A stretch of DNA of 64,000 nucleotides from positions 186,001 to 250,000 of the forward strand of contig NZ_JACCJZ010000004.1 of assembly GCF_013425765.1 (NCBI RefSeq). Direction: 5' to 3'. The notes under the pieces are model-generated. The model made no database searches. It saw only the letters and a list, made by a program, of their open reading frames with translations, and was not told the origin of the DNA. Below, in pieces: positions 11,606-18,280 of the stretch. The position numbers and the translations under genes were made by a program. How positions within the stretch are numbered: the first letter of the stretch is position 1; each line of letters starts with the position of its first letter. This DNA comes from Luteimonas deserti (GTDB lineage: Bacteria > Pseudomonadota > Gammaproteobacteria > Xanthomonadales > Xanthomonadaceae).

Positions 11606-12310
11606 ATGCGTGTTGTCTCTCTGCTCGCCGCAGCCTGCCTCGCCACCTTCGCCATCGCGCCCGCCGCGGCGGCCGATACCGCCGCGCCGTTCTCGCTGCC
11701 GGACCTGCCGTACGCGGCCAACGCCCTGGAGCCGGCCATCGACGCGAAGACGATGGAGATCCACCACGGCCGTCACCACAAGTCCTACGTCGACAATCTC
11801 AACGGAAAAGTCGCCGAGTTCCCGGCGCTCGCGAATGCCGCGATCGAAGACTTGATGGCCAACGTCTCCAGCTACGACACCGCGGTGCGCAACAACGGCG
11901 GCGGTCACTACAACCACAGCCTGTTCTGGACGGTGATGGCCGCGCCGGGCACCGGCGGCGCGCCGTCGGCGGCGCTGCGTGCACGCATCGACCGCGATTT
12001 CGGCTCCGACGCGAAGTTCCGCGAGGCCTTCAACGAGGCCGCCAAGACCCAGTTCGGTTCGGGTTGGGCCTGGCTCATCGTCAAGCCCGACGGCAGCCTC
12101 GCCGTGACCGGCACGCCCAACCAGGACAACCCCCTGATGGACGTCGTCGACACCCGCGGCACGCCGGTGCTCGGGCTCGATGTCTGGGAACACGCCTATT
12201 ACCTGCAGTACCAGAACAAGCGGCCCGACTACGTCGGCGCATGGTGGGACGTCGTGAACTGGAACGAGGTCAACCGCCGCTTCGAGGCCGCGACCGCGTC
12301 CGCGCGCTGA
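11606..12310 (+). CDS. sodA: Exported superoxide dismutase, Mn-type sequence
   Basis: Converts superoxide to oxygen and hydrogen peroxide. 234 residues: a signal peptide (about 1-23, ending APAAAA) followed by a complete Fe/Mn SOD. Metal ligands are in HHGRHHKSYVDNL (N-terminal His), GGHYNHSLFW (second His) and DVWEHAYYLQYQNKRPDY (Asp and His). The GGHxNHSLFW motif and the wording around GSGWAWL resemble Mn-type (SodA) enzymes more than Fe-type, but metal use cannot be settled by sequence alone. Export is the notable feature, since SodA is usually cytoplasmic. A purine-rich CGGAGAT element precedes the ATG. Confidence 0.92.
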   Translation: MRVVSLLAAACLATFAIAPAAAADTAAPFSLPDLPYAANALEPAIDAKTMEIHHGRHHKSYVDNLNGKVAEFPALANAAIEDLMANVSSYDTAVRNNGGGHYNHSLFWTVMAAPGTGGAPSAALRARIDRDFGSDAKFREAFNEAAKTQFGSGWAWLIVKPDGSLAVTGTPNQDNPLMDVVDTRGTPVLGLDVWEHAYYLQYQNKRPDYVGAWWDVVNWNEVNRRFEAATASAR

Positions 12311-12396
12311 GCCGGACACGTCGCACCGGCCCCGCCGCACCGGGGCGGTATCATCACCGCCCCGGGTTTCGCACCGCTCGCACAGGATCTTCGAAC

Positions 12397-13290
12397 GTGG
12401 CAATCAATCAGGAACAGCAGACCAGGATCGCGTCGGGCCAGGGCTTCATCGCCGCGCTCGACCAGAGCGGCGGCAGCACGCCCAAGGCGCTCAAGCTCTA
12501 CGGCATCGACGAAAGCGAGTACGGCACCGATGCCGAGATGTTCGGCCTGGTCCACGCGATGCGCACGCGCATCGTCACCAGCCCGGCCTTCAGCGGCGAG
12601 CGCGTGCTCGGCGCGATCCTGTTCGAGCGCACGCTCGACGACCAGTTCGACGGTCGGGACGCGGCCACCTACCTGTGGGACGTCAAGGGCGTCGTGCCGT
12701 TCCTGAAGATCGACAAGGGGCTCGAGGATGAGGTCGACGGCGTGCAGATGCTCAAGCCGATCCCGGGCCTCGAGGACCTGCTGGCGCGGGCCAAGGCCAA
12801 GGGCGTGTTCGGCACCAAGGAACGCTCGGTGATCAAGCAGAACAACGCGGGCGGCATCGGGCGCGTACTCGACCAGCAGTTCGAACTCGGCCGCCAGGTG
12901 CTCGCTGCCGGGCTGGTGCCGATCATCGAACCGGAAGTCGACATCAAGGCCGCCGACAAGGCCGAGATCGAGACTACGCTGAAGCAGGGCCTGATCGAAC
13001 GCCTGGATACGATCGATGCCTCGACGCCGGTCATCCTCAAGCTCACCTTGCCCGATGTCGACGGCTTCTTCCGCGAACTGGTCGATCATCCGAGCGTGCT
13101 GAAGGTCGTCGCGCTCTCCGGCGGCTACAGCCGCGACGACGCCAATGCGCGCCTCGCCCGCAATCCGGGCGTGGTCGCCAGCTTCAGCCGCGCGCTGACC
13201 GAAGGCCTGAGCGCGCGGCAGAGCGACGACGAATTCAACACCGCGCTCGATACCGCGATCGAATCGATCTACCGAGCCTCGATCGCCTGA
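12397..13290 (+). CDS. fda: Fructose-bisphosphate aldolase, class I bacterial type
   Basis: Cleaves fructose 1,6-bisphosphate to the two triose phosphates by a Schiff-base mechanism in glycolysis and gluconeogenesis. 297 residues, GTG start at 12397 with AGGATCT upstream. It matches the short metal-independent class I aldolases of bacteria: ALDQSGGSTPKAL near residue 20, FLKIDKGL near 107 and PIIEPEVDI near 175, with the lysine in the VILKLTLP strand near 212 as probable Schiff-base residue. It follows sodA by 86 bases and is closed by a terminator. Confidence 0.95.
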   Translation: MAINQEQQTRIASGQGFIAALDQSGGSTPKALKLYGIDESEYGTDAEMFGLVHAMRTRIVTSPAFSGERVLGAILFERTLDDQFDGRDAATYLWDVKGVVPFLKIDKGLEDEVDGVQMLKPIPGLEDLLARAKAKGVFGTKERSVIKQNNAGGIGRVLDQQFELGRQVLAAGLVPIIEPEVDIKAADKAEIETTLKQGLIERLDTIDASTPVILKLTLPDVDGFFRELVDHPSVLKVVALSGGYSRDDANARLARNPGVVASFSRALTEGLSARQSDDEFNTALDTAIESIYRASIA

Positions 13291-13314
13291 GCCTCCCATC
13301 CGGGCGGTCACCGG

Positions 13315-13341
13315 AAGCCGGCGCGAATGCGTCGGCTTTTT
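13315..13341 (+). terminator. Rho-independent terminator after fda
   Basis: AAGCCGGCGC pairs with GCGTCGGCTT (one mismatch) around a four-base loop, followed by a T run reaching 13341. It lies 25 bases past the aldolase stop codon. Confidence 0.8.
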
Positions 13342-14099
13342 CGTGCCGGACCAGCGGAGCGGCGTGCCGTGCAGGCGCGCCGCACTGCAGGCCGCGGTAC
13401 GGCAGGCGACGGCCAACGGGTACCGTCATCGCGTACCCCTGGGCGTTCGCATTCGAATCACACGTCACCGCGCCGCGGCCGTCGTCCTGGCCCTGCGTTG
13501 CGTCCATCCCGGAAGCGCCGAGAGGCGCAGTGATGGGCGCAGGAGCACCGTGCGAGGTATCAGTCACTGTGCGCCCCGCGTACGCCGGCCGATATTCGTA
13601 TCAGGTGGAGCGCGCGCAGCGATGGGGTGAACATTCCGGGGATGGTTGTTAGCGAAGCGTTCGAAACGCGGTGACCGGCGACGACATTCCCTGCAAGCGA
13701 CTGAACCCGTTCGGGCTGAATACGCTGGCTACACCGGCGTCTCCACGCGGTGCCGATAGCGTCGGAACCCATGGCTTTGCCTGGAGTTCCGACGATGTCG
13801 CAGCCCACTTTCGTGACCCATTACATGGTGCGCCGACCCGCGCAGACGAGTCGCGCGTCGACGCCGGCGCGCCGTGTTCCCGAGTCCGCCATCCGCGCGA
13901 TCCCGCTGCGGCGGTGCGATGCCGCTTCGTCCCGGAGCGACCCGGCCACCACCCGCACCGACGATCAGCGCCGTCCCCGATCCTCGATGTCGGCGCTCCG
14001 ATTCAGTTGAGCCCATGGGATGCAGGCATGCAGTGTCACGGCTCGCTCCGTCCGGCATCCGGTCGACGATGCAGCACCGACCTTCGCTCGGCTGCGGCG
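13342..14099. other. Gene-free stretch of about 760 bases
   Basis: Between the fda terminator and the mntR stop codon. Open frames on both strands lack motifs, signal segments and ribosome binding sites. No repeats or hairpins of note apart from the terminator at its left edge. Confidence 0.55.
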
Positions 14100-14597
14100 T
14101 TAGCGATGCGTTCCGGCGACGAACGCCTCGAACAGCGCCAGGGTCTCCGGACTGACGTGGTGCTCGATGCCTTCGGCATCGCGACGGGCGATCTCGGGCG
14201 GTACGCCGAGCGCAAGCAGAAAGGCTTCGACGGTCTGATGACGGGCGCGGCTGGCGCGCGCCAGGGCTTCGCCGGCTTCGGTGAGATAGGCGCCGCGATA
14301 CGGCTTCTGCCGTACGAGGCCGTCCCGCACCAGGCGCTGGAGCATGCGTGCGACGGTGGGCTGGGCCACGCCCAGACGCTCGGCGATATCGACCTGGCGG
14401 GCTTCGCCGCGATCGGCGACGAGGTCGGAAATCAGCTCGACGTAGTCTTCGACCAGTTCCACGCGGCGCGCTTCGCGCACCTGGCGGAAACTCTCCACGT
14501 GCACCCTGGCGTCGGGCAGCCCCGCGCTGGGTGAGGCGTGCTCCGGGGCGGGGCGGTCCAGGGCCTCATCGGCAGGCTTGGTCTTGCGAGCGGCCAT
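14100..14597 (-). CDS. mntR: Manganese-responsive transcriptional regulator MntR
   Basis: A DtxR-family regulator that senses Mn(II) and represses manganese uptake genes. 165 residues: a basic, disordered leader of about 35 residues, then a winged helix ([38 protein letters not shown]) and a dimerisation/metal-binding part with ETLALFEAF. His and Glu residues of the metal site ([19 protein letters not shown]) are present. The protein lacks the SH3-like third domain of DtxR, as expected for MntR. No mntH is visible in the window. A secreted Mn-type SOD gene lies 1.8 kb away, which is suggestive but not proof of a link. Confidence 0.9.
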   Translation of the reverse strand: MAARKTKPADEALDRPAPEHASPSAGLPDARVHVESFRQVREARRVELVEDYVELISDLVADRGEARQVDIAERLGVAQPTVARMLQRLVRDGLVRQKPYRGAYLTEAGEALARASRARHQTVEAFLLALGVPPEIARRDAEGIEHHVSPETLALFEAFVAGTHR

Positions 14598-14691
14598 GGA
14601 ACCGATCCAGCAGATGAGGCGCCATTGTCGCCGATCGTCCTCAGCGGCGTCCGGGCCGGCGCGTGCCGCCGGCCCGATGCGCGCGCGCGGC

Positions 14692-14787
14692 TCAGCGCTT
14701 GCGGTTGAAGAAGGTCAGCACCGCGCCGCAGACGACACCGATGAACAGCCCCAACGCAATCCACTGCAGGATCGACAGTTCGCTCAT
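14692..14787 (-). CDS. 31-residue single-pass membrane protein, copy 2
   Basis: [19 protein letters not shown]... ends in FFNRKR. One transmembrane helix with a short basic C-terminal tail. It is nearly identical to the gene at 15631-15726 (one Val/Ile difference) and lies inside the duplicated 212-bp segment. As in the other copy, its ATG overlaps a stop codon (ATGA), here that of a truncated thioesterase remnant. The substitutions between copies leave the protein almost unchanged, which argues that both encode real peptides or that they diverged under selection elsewhere. Confidence 0.7.
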   Translation of the reverse strand: MSELSILQWIALGLFIGVVCGAVLTFFNRKR

Positions 14788-14903
14788 GTCATGCCTCCCG
14801 GAAGCTGTGCCACCGGCGCCGGCCGGCCGCGTGCATCGAGGGCGATCATCACGAAGCGGCCGCGCGTGCACACTTCGCGTTCGCCGCTGAGCAGGTCCTC
14901 GGC
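14784..14903 (-). pseudogene. 3' remnant of an acyl-CoA thioesterase gene
   Basis: Forty codons (AEDLLSGEREVCTRGRF through [12 protein letters not shown]) repeat the C-terminus of the intact thioesterase at 15723-16127, with stop codon and ATGA junction preserved. No start, hotdog helix or active-site region is present, so it cannot be functional. It marks the far edge of the duplicated segment. Confidence 0.85.
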
Positions 14904-14937
14904 GATCTGAAGCCTTCCAACAACTGAGCCATCTCCG

Positions 14938-14950
14938 CCGGAAATTCCGG
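14938..14950. repeat. Perfect palindrome CCGGAAATTCCGG
   Basis: Thirteen-base perfect palindrome between the repeat edge and the lipoprotein stop codon. It could act as a weak terminator stem or a binding site. Nothing further supports either. Confidence 0.4.
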
Positions 14951-14991
14951 TAGAACAACCGGGGGACAAGTTGACTGTAAGAGCCCGATGG

Positions 14992-15534
14992 TCAACGTGC
15001 GGTTCCTGCGAAATTGATCTGTATGGCGGTGATGCACTCCGAACGGCCATAGAAGAATTTGATCTCACCGGTTGTCGTTCGTTCCGACATCCAGTCGAAA
15101 AAACTCGCTTTCTGCAATCCTCCCGACAGGCCATGCTCCACTTGCTGCACGGTGCCAGTGTCGCCGATTGAAAAATCCTTACGAACTGATTCTGCTGCAT
15201 AGCATGGCGAATCTTCGACACTCATGACGACCGATGAGGATTTAGAATAGTGAGGCAATCCTCTCCTGATGGAGACGTTGCTGAGTTTGAATGCGTCGCT
15301 GGTGATCAACGGTCCTAACTCAATCGTGGACTCGGGGGAGTCGATTTTTTCGCCGAACTTCGACACCAATGTTTGGTGCAAGGAGGCCGGCGATCTCGAA
15401 ATTTCAGCGACAAGAGTGCTCAGATCATCTGCCAGGCTGCCATCAAGGACGGGGTTGGTTGCGCAAGCCGTAGCGGACAACAACAAAGAAGATGCCGCTA
15501 TCGATAAAGATGATTTTCTGCGATTGATTTCCAT
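14992..15534 (-). CDS. Low-GC putative lipoprotein inside a direct-repeat bracket
   Basis: 180 residues, unknown function. Starts MEINRRKSSL, with a signal segment (SIAASSLLLSATAC) and lipobox Cys at residue 24, so an outer-membrane or periplasmic lipoprotein is likely. A good ribosome binding site (GGAGAGG) lies nine to ten bases before the ATG. The mature part has three Cys (SPCYAAES, SECITAI and the lipid Cys) and no family I recognise. GC content and codon choice (frequent AAA, ATT, TCG-poor) are clearly unlike the neighbours, a sign of transfer. It sits between two copies of the 212-bp repeat. Confidence 0.8.
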   Translation of the reverse strand: MEINRRKSSLSIAASSLLLSATACATNPVLDGSLADDLSTLVAEISRSPASLHQTLVSKFGEKIDSPESTIELGPLITSDAFKLSNVSIRRGLPHYSKSSSVVMSVEDSPCYAAESVRKDFSIGDTGTVQQVEHGLSGGLQKASFFDWMSERTTTGEIKFFYGRSECITAIQINFAGTAR

Positions 15535-15630
15535 CTCGAATCCCTCTCCATTGAGCTCACCCTAAGCATTTCTGTAACGTTCTGTATGGCTCACACATAC
15601 GACGTCGCCGGCGCGCTACGTACGCGCCGA

Positions 15631-15726
15631 TCAGCGCTTGCGGTTGAAGAAGGTCAACACCGCGCCGCAGACGATGCCGATGAACAGGCCCAACGCAATC
15701 CATTGCAGGATCGACAGTTCGCTCAT
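15631..15726 (-). CDS. 31-residue single-pass membrane protein, copy 1
   Basis: [19 protein letters not shown]... ends FFNRKR. One predicted transmembrane helix (about residues 8-26) and a basic tail, so the C-terminus probably faces the cytoplasm. The start overlaps the thioesterase stop (ATGA), placing it as the last gene of the nrd-flavodoxin-thioredoxin-thioesterase operon. Role unknown. A peptide this short is easily missed by automatic annotation, but its duplication with the reading frame preserved supports it. Confidence 0.75.
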   Translation of the reverse strand: MSELSILQWIALGLFIGIVCGAVLTFFNRKR

Positions 15727-15842
15727 GCCGCATCTCCGGGAAGTTGCGCCACCGGCGCAGGCCGGCCGCGCGCATCGAGGGCGATCATCACGAAGCGGCC
15801 GCGCGTGCACAGCTCGCGCTCGCCGCTGAGCAGGTCCTCGGC
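15631..15842 (-). repeat. Direct repeat, copy 1 (212 bp)
   Basis: The copy that is continuous with the intact thioesterase gene. Together with 14692-14903 it brackets 727 bases of low-GC DNA (14904-15630). See the other copy for the alignment. Confidence 0.9.
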
Positions 15843-16127
15843 CACCAGTTCCACTTCCACCTGCATCGAGGTGCGGCCCACTTCCACCACGCGCGCGATG
15901 GTTTCCACCAGCTGGCCCTGCTTGATCGGCAGCTTGAAATCCACCTGCTCCGAGCGCGCGGTCACCACGGTGCGGCGCGCATAGCGCGAGGCGGCGATGA
16001 AGGCGGCCTTGTCCATCCACGCCAGCGCGGTGCCGCCGAACAGTGTGCCCAGATGGTTGGTGTGATCGGGAAACACGATCTCCATCATCCGCGCCTCGGT
16101 CTCGGGCGCCTCAATGAGCGGTGTCAT
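15723..16127 (-). CDS. yciA: Acyl-CoA thioesterase, YciA-like hotdog protein
   Basis: Hydrolyses acyl-CoA to free acid and CoA in the cytoplasm. 134 residues from the ATG at 16127, which overlaps the preceding thioredoxin stop as TGATG (a TTG one codon upstream is also possible). The hotdog-fold signature is clear: FPDHTNHLGTLFGGTALAWMD near residue 20, then TARSEQVDFKLPIKQGQLVE and the strand VGRTSMQVEVELVAEDL. It belongs to the broad-specificity YciA/BFIT group. Its last 40 codons are repeated downstream as a pseudogene fragment. Confidence 0.9.
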   Translation of the reverse strand: MTPLIEAPETEARMMEIVFPDHTNHLGTLFGGTALAWMDKAAFIAASRYARRTVVTARSEQVDFKLPIKQGQLVETIARVVEVGRTSMQVEVELVAEDLLSGERELCTRGRFVMIALDARGRPAPVAQLPGDAA

Positions 16128-16471
16128 CAACCCGCGTCCGCCGCGGCGAAATGCGCCGCCACGGCCTGCGCGATCTGCGGCGGTGCCTGGAAGCCCGGCA
16201 GGCGCGCGGCTTCATTGCCGTCCTTGAACAGCGCCAGCGTCGGCGTCTGGCGCAGGCCCAGGTTCCGGAAGAAGTCTTCGCCGATCGTTTCCATCTTCAC
16301 CTTCAGCAGCGCGACGCCGGCGGCACCCTCGCTCGCGGCGAACTTCGCCAGCGACATGTCGAGCATCTTGCAGCCCGGGCAATCGTCCTTGTAGTAATCG
16401 ACGAGCAGGCGCGGGTGCGCGGCCAGTGCTGCGGCGTAGTCGTCAGGGGTGGAGGCGTGGAGCGTCTGCAT
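16127..16471 (-). CDS. Thioredoxin-family protein with CPGC motif
   Basis: 114 residues with a thioredoxin fold pattern: the strand LLVDYYKDDCPGCKMLD carries the Cys-x-x-Cys motif near residue 30, and RQTPTLALFKDGNE contains the cis-proline region. The motif CPGC differs from the usual CGPC, so redox potential and partners may differ. It overlaps the flavodoxin gene by 29 bases and the thioesterase start by one base. Given its place downstream of nrdAB, it may re-reduce ribonucleotide reductase, but this is inference from position. Confidence 0.85.
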   Translation of the reverse strand: MQTLHASTPDDYAAALAAHPRLLVDYYKDDCPGCKMLDMSLAKFAASEGAAGVALLKVKMETIGEDFFRNLGLRQTPTLALFKDGNEAARLPGFQAPPQIAQAVAAHFAAADAG

Positions 16472-16937
16472 GGGGGGTGGTCTCGATCGGTGTGTCGGCA
16501 ATGCCGAGGATGTGGTCGGTCCAGCGTTGGATGTTGGCGGCGTCGCGCTCGCCGTGCGGCATCTGCTCGATTTCCAGCCGCTGATAGGGGGAGGCGAAGA
16601 ACGCGGCGATGCGCCGCGCCGCGCCGCAGTAGTACTCCTCGCCCCACTGCGTCTCGCCGGTGCCGAACACCGCGACGCGCTCCGGCTTGCCCACCGCGGC
16701 GACGAGGTCCTCGATGAAACGCTTCATCTCCGGCGGCGTGCGCCCGGCGTTGATGCTCCAGCTGCCGAGCACGTAGAGATCGTGTTCGGCGCCTTCGGGG
16801 CAGGCCTTCGCCAGCGTCTGGATATCGGCATCGATCCAGGTGATGGCATGGCCCAGCGCCTCGCACCGTGCGTGAATCGCACGCGCGACATCGCGGGTGT
16901 TGCCGCTGAGCGATGTGTGGGCGAGGAGGATGCGCAT
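16443..16937 (-). CDS. Flavodoxin-like protein of the nrd operon
   Basis: 164 residues. The N-terminus MRILLAHTSLSGNTRDVA holds the FMN phosphate-binding loop (SxSGNT), GSWSINAGRTP corresponds to the first aromatic loop, and FGTGETQWGEEYYCGA to the second flavin loop. A flavodoxin next to nrdB could supply electrons for regenerating the tyrosyl radical cofactor, as YfaE or NrdI does elsewhere. It is longer than typical NrdI. The ATG lacks a recognisable ribosome binding site, since the 35 bases upstream are A/T-rich sequence belonging to the ATPase insert, so the insertion may have replaced the native leader. Confidence 0.85.
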   Translation of the reverse strand: MRILLAHTSLSGNTRDVARAIHARCEALGHAITWIDADIQTLAKACPEGAEHDLYVLGSWSINAGRTPPEMKRFIEDLVAAVGKPERVAVFGTGETQWGEEYYCGAARRIAAFFASPYQRLEIEQMPHGERDAANIQRWTDHILGIADTPIETTPHADAPRLHP

Positions 16938-16972
16938 TTATCGCGTAGTTTTAAGGGGTTTTGTACTTACAT

Positions 16973-18220
16973 TTAGGTACTGCTCACGTCGCCCCAGCGC
17001 AGGTAAAACGCAAAAAAAGGATCAGTGATGTGAAGCTTCTTATCGCTCTCGTCGAAGTCGATCACGGGCGTCGAGCTCTGGTCCGTTGAAGCAATGGTTG
17101 CCATGTGCTTCAGTACGCGAGCTACTTCATGCAGCTGTGGAATGTTGCCGCTAATTACTTCACGGATGGCCGCTCGCAGATCTTCATATTCAAGCGTGAC
17201 CAGGTCGGGCTTAAGGTGCGCAAGCGCATGAATCACGAGCTGGTAGATATCTGCTTCGCCACCTGACTTCAGGGTTCTCTTTACGCGGTCGGATCTTTGC
17301 CTGGGGCCTTTGGCGAGCTTTTCGAAGATCGGTCGGCCGATGGTGTTGGCTACCTCTCTGTAGATCGGAGAGGGATCAAAATCTAAAGCAAGTTCCTTCG
17401 TCTTTGACTGCGCGATATGGCGCGCGATTCCACGACAGAACTCTTGCATCAAATGTGGGCTTCCGATCGCTTCTTTGGAGATCAGCGCCGCGATGGAATC
17501 GGGAACCTTGATGCCGAGCAGGGGGAATCCTTTGGTCGGGATGAAGGAGAGCTCCTTCTCATCCCAAGTGGGAATCGTCATGGGAAGCATCCTTCCCGTC
17601 ATCTCACGCTCAACGCGCACCGCGTCGTATCGACGGTGAGGGATGGCGATTAGAACTACGGGCACCCCGTCAAAGACTAAGGGCTTTAGCGCACGGACGA
17701 TTCCGCCCTGAAGATTCTTCGGAAGGTAGTGAAAATCATCAATAACCAAGGGGACATTGGCTTCGCGAAGTGCTGTAAGTGCGGCAACCCGATTTGAGAC
17801 TTTGCGGGCACGGCCCGCGCTCGTACTCCTGTTTCGCTCGTGCTCGGCGCCAACCTCACCCTCGCCCTTGGCGACGATGAAATTTGCACTTGCCGTGCCT
17901 TTTCCAGAAATCGTGGAGGAACTCCCACTTTCGCTGGCTGAATGATGTTCCGTGTACGCATCTAGCTGCTCGAGAACAGATGTCCAGAGGTCGTCTTCGG
18001 CATCAACCATCCCGCCATCGACCCATACTGATTCATTCAGTGGAAGAACTTTTCGAGTAAGAACGGTCTTTCCTGACTTGGTGTGGCCGGTGACCGTTAC
18101 AAGCTTGCATAGGTTGCTTTTTACCTCGGAAATTTGGTCCTCAATTTTCCAAGAGTCGCGAGGGTTGTACGTGTGACGCGGAAAGCCGCCAGGAACAAAG
18201 ACGTCTGAATACTTAAGCAT
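16973..18220 (-). CDS. Orphan P-loop ATPase inserted in the nrd operon
   Basis: 415 residues. The start MLKYSDVF is chosen because GGAAAGGA lies about eight bases upstream of the ATG at 18220. Walker A is GHTKSGKT (residues 45-52), Walker B is VPLVIDDFHYL (157-167), and VVLIAIPHRR fits a sensor strand. A Ser/Gly/Lys-rich insert lies between them (about 90-140). The C-terminus has a helical part and the closing HITDPFFAFYLRWG, like the winged-helix end of archaeal-type/DUF234 and STAND-like ATPases. GC content and codon use are far lower than nrdB and flavodoxin on either side, so it was probably acquired. Function unknown; a role in phage defence is possible but unproven. Confidence 0.85.
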   Translation of the reverse strand: MLKYSDVFVPGGFPRHTYNPRDSWKIEDQISEVKSNLCKLVTVTGHTKSGKTVLTRKVLPLNESVWVDGGMVDAEDDLWTSVLEQLDAYTEHHSASESGSSSTISGKGTASANFIVAKGEGEVGAEHERNRSTSAGRARKVSNRVAALTALREANVPLVIDDFHYLPKNLQGGIVRALKPLVFDGVPVVLIAIPHRRYDAVRVEREMTGRMLPMTIPTWDEKELSFIPTKGFPLLGIKVPDSIAALISKEAIGSPHLMQEFCRGIARHIAQSKTKELALDFDPSPIYREVANTIGRPIFEKLAKGPRQRSDRVKRTLKSGGEADIYQLVIHALAHLKPDLVTLEYEDLRAAIREVISGNIPQLHEVARVLKHMATIASTDQSSTPVIDFDESDKKLHITDPFFAFYLRWGDVSST

Positions 18221-18280
18221 TAGAGATCCTTTCCATAGCATAGATATTTTAGTCAGATCAGGAAGAAGGTAGATAACGGT

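Larger units (their letters stand above)
14692..14903 (-). repeat. Direct repeat, copy 2 (212 bp)
   Basis: Matches 15631-15842 over exactly 212 bases without gaps, with about 18 differences counted by eye (roughly 91% identity). It contains the small membrane gene and the last 40 codons of the thioesterase gene. The similarity stops abruptly at 14903, where low-GC sequence begins. Confidence 0.9.

Noticed and set aside
13671-14534. A 287-codon plus-strand frame opposite mntR
   Set aside because: Its second half is antisense to mntR and its first half has no recognisable features.
14938-14950. Palindrome CCGGAAATTCCGG as the attachment site of the lipoprotein insert
   Set aside because: No second copy lies at the other edge of the insert (around 15630), so there is no support for site-specific recombination.
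15744-16394. Plus-strand frames opposite thioesterase and thioredoxin
   Set aside because: They are antisense to well-recognised genes with overlapping coupled starts.
16973-18220. Reading the orphan ATPase as a transposition protein (TniB-like)
   Set aside because: There is no transposase, no terminal inverted repeat and no target-site duplication that I could find at the insert edges.
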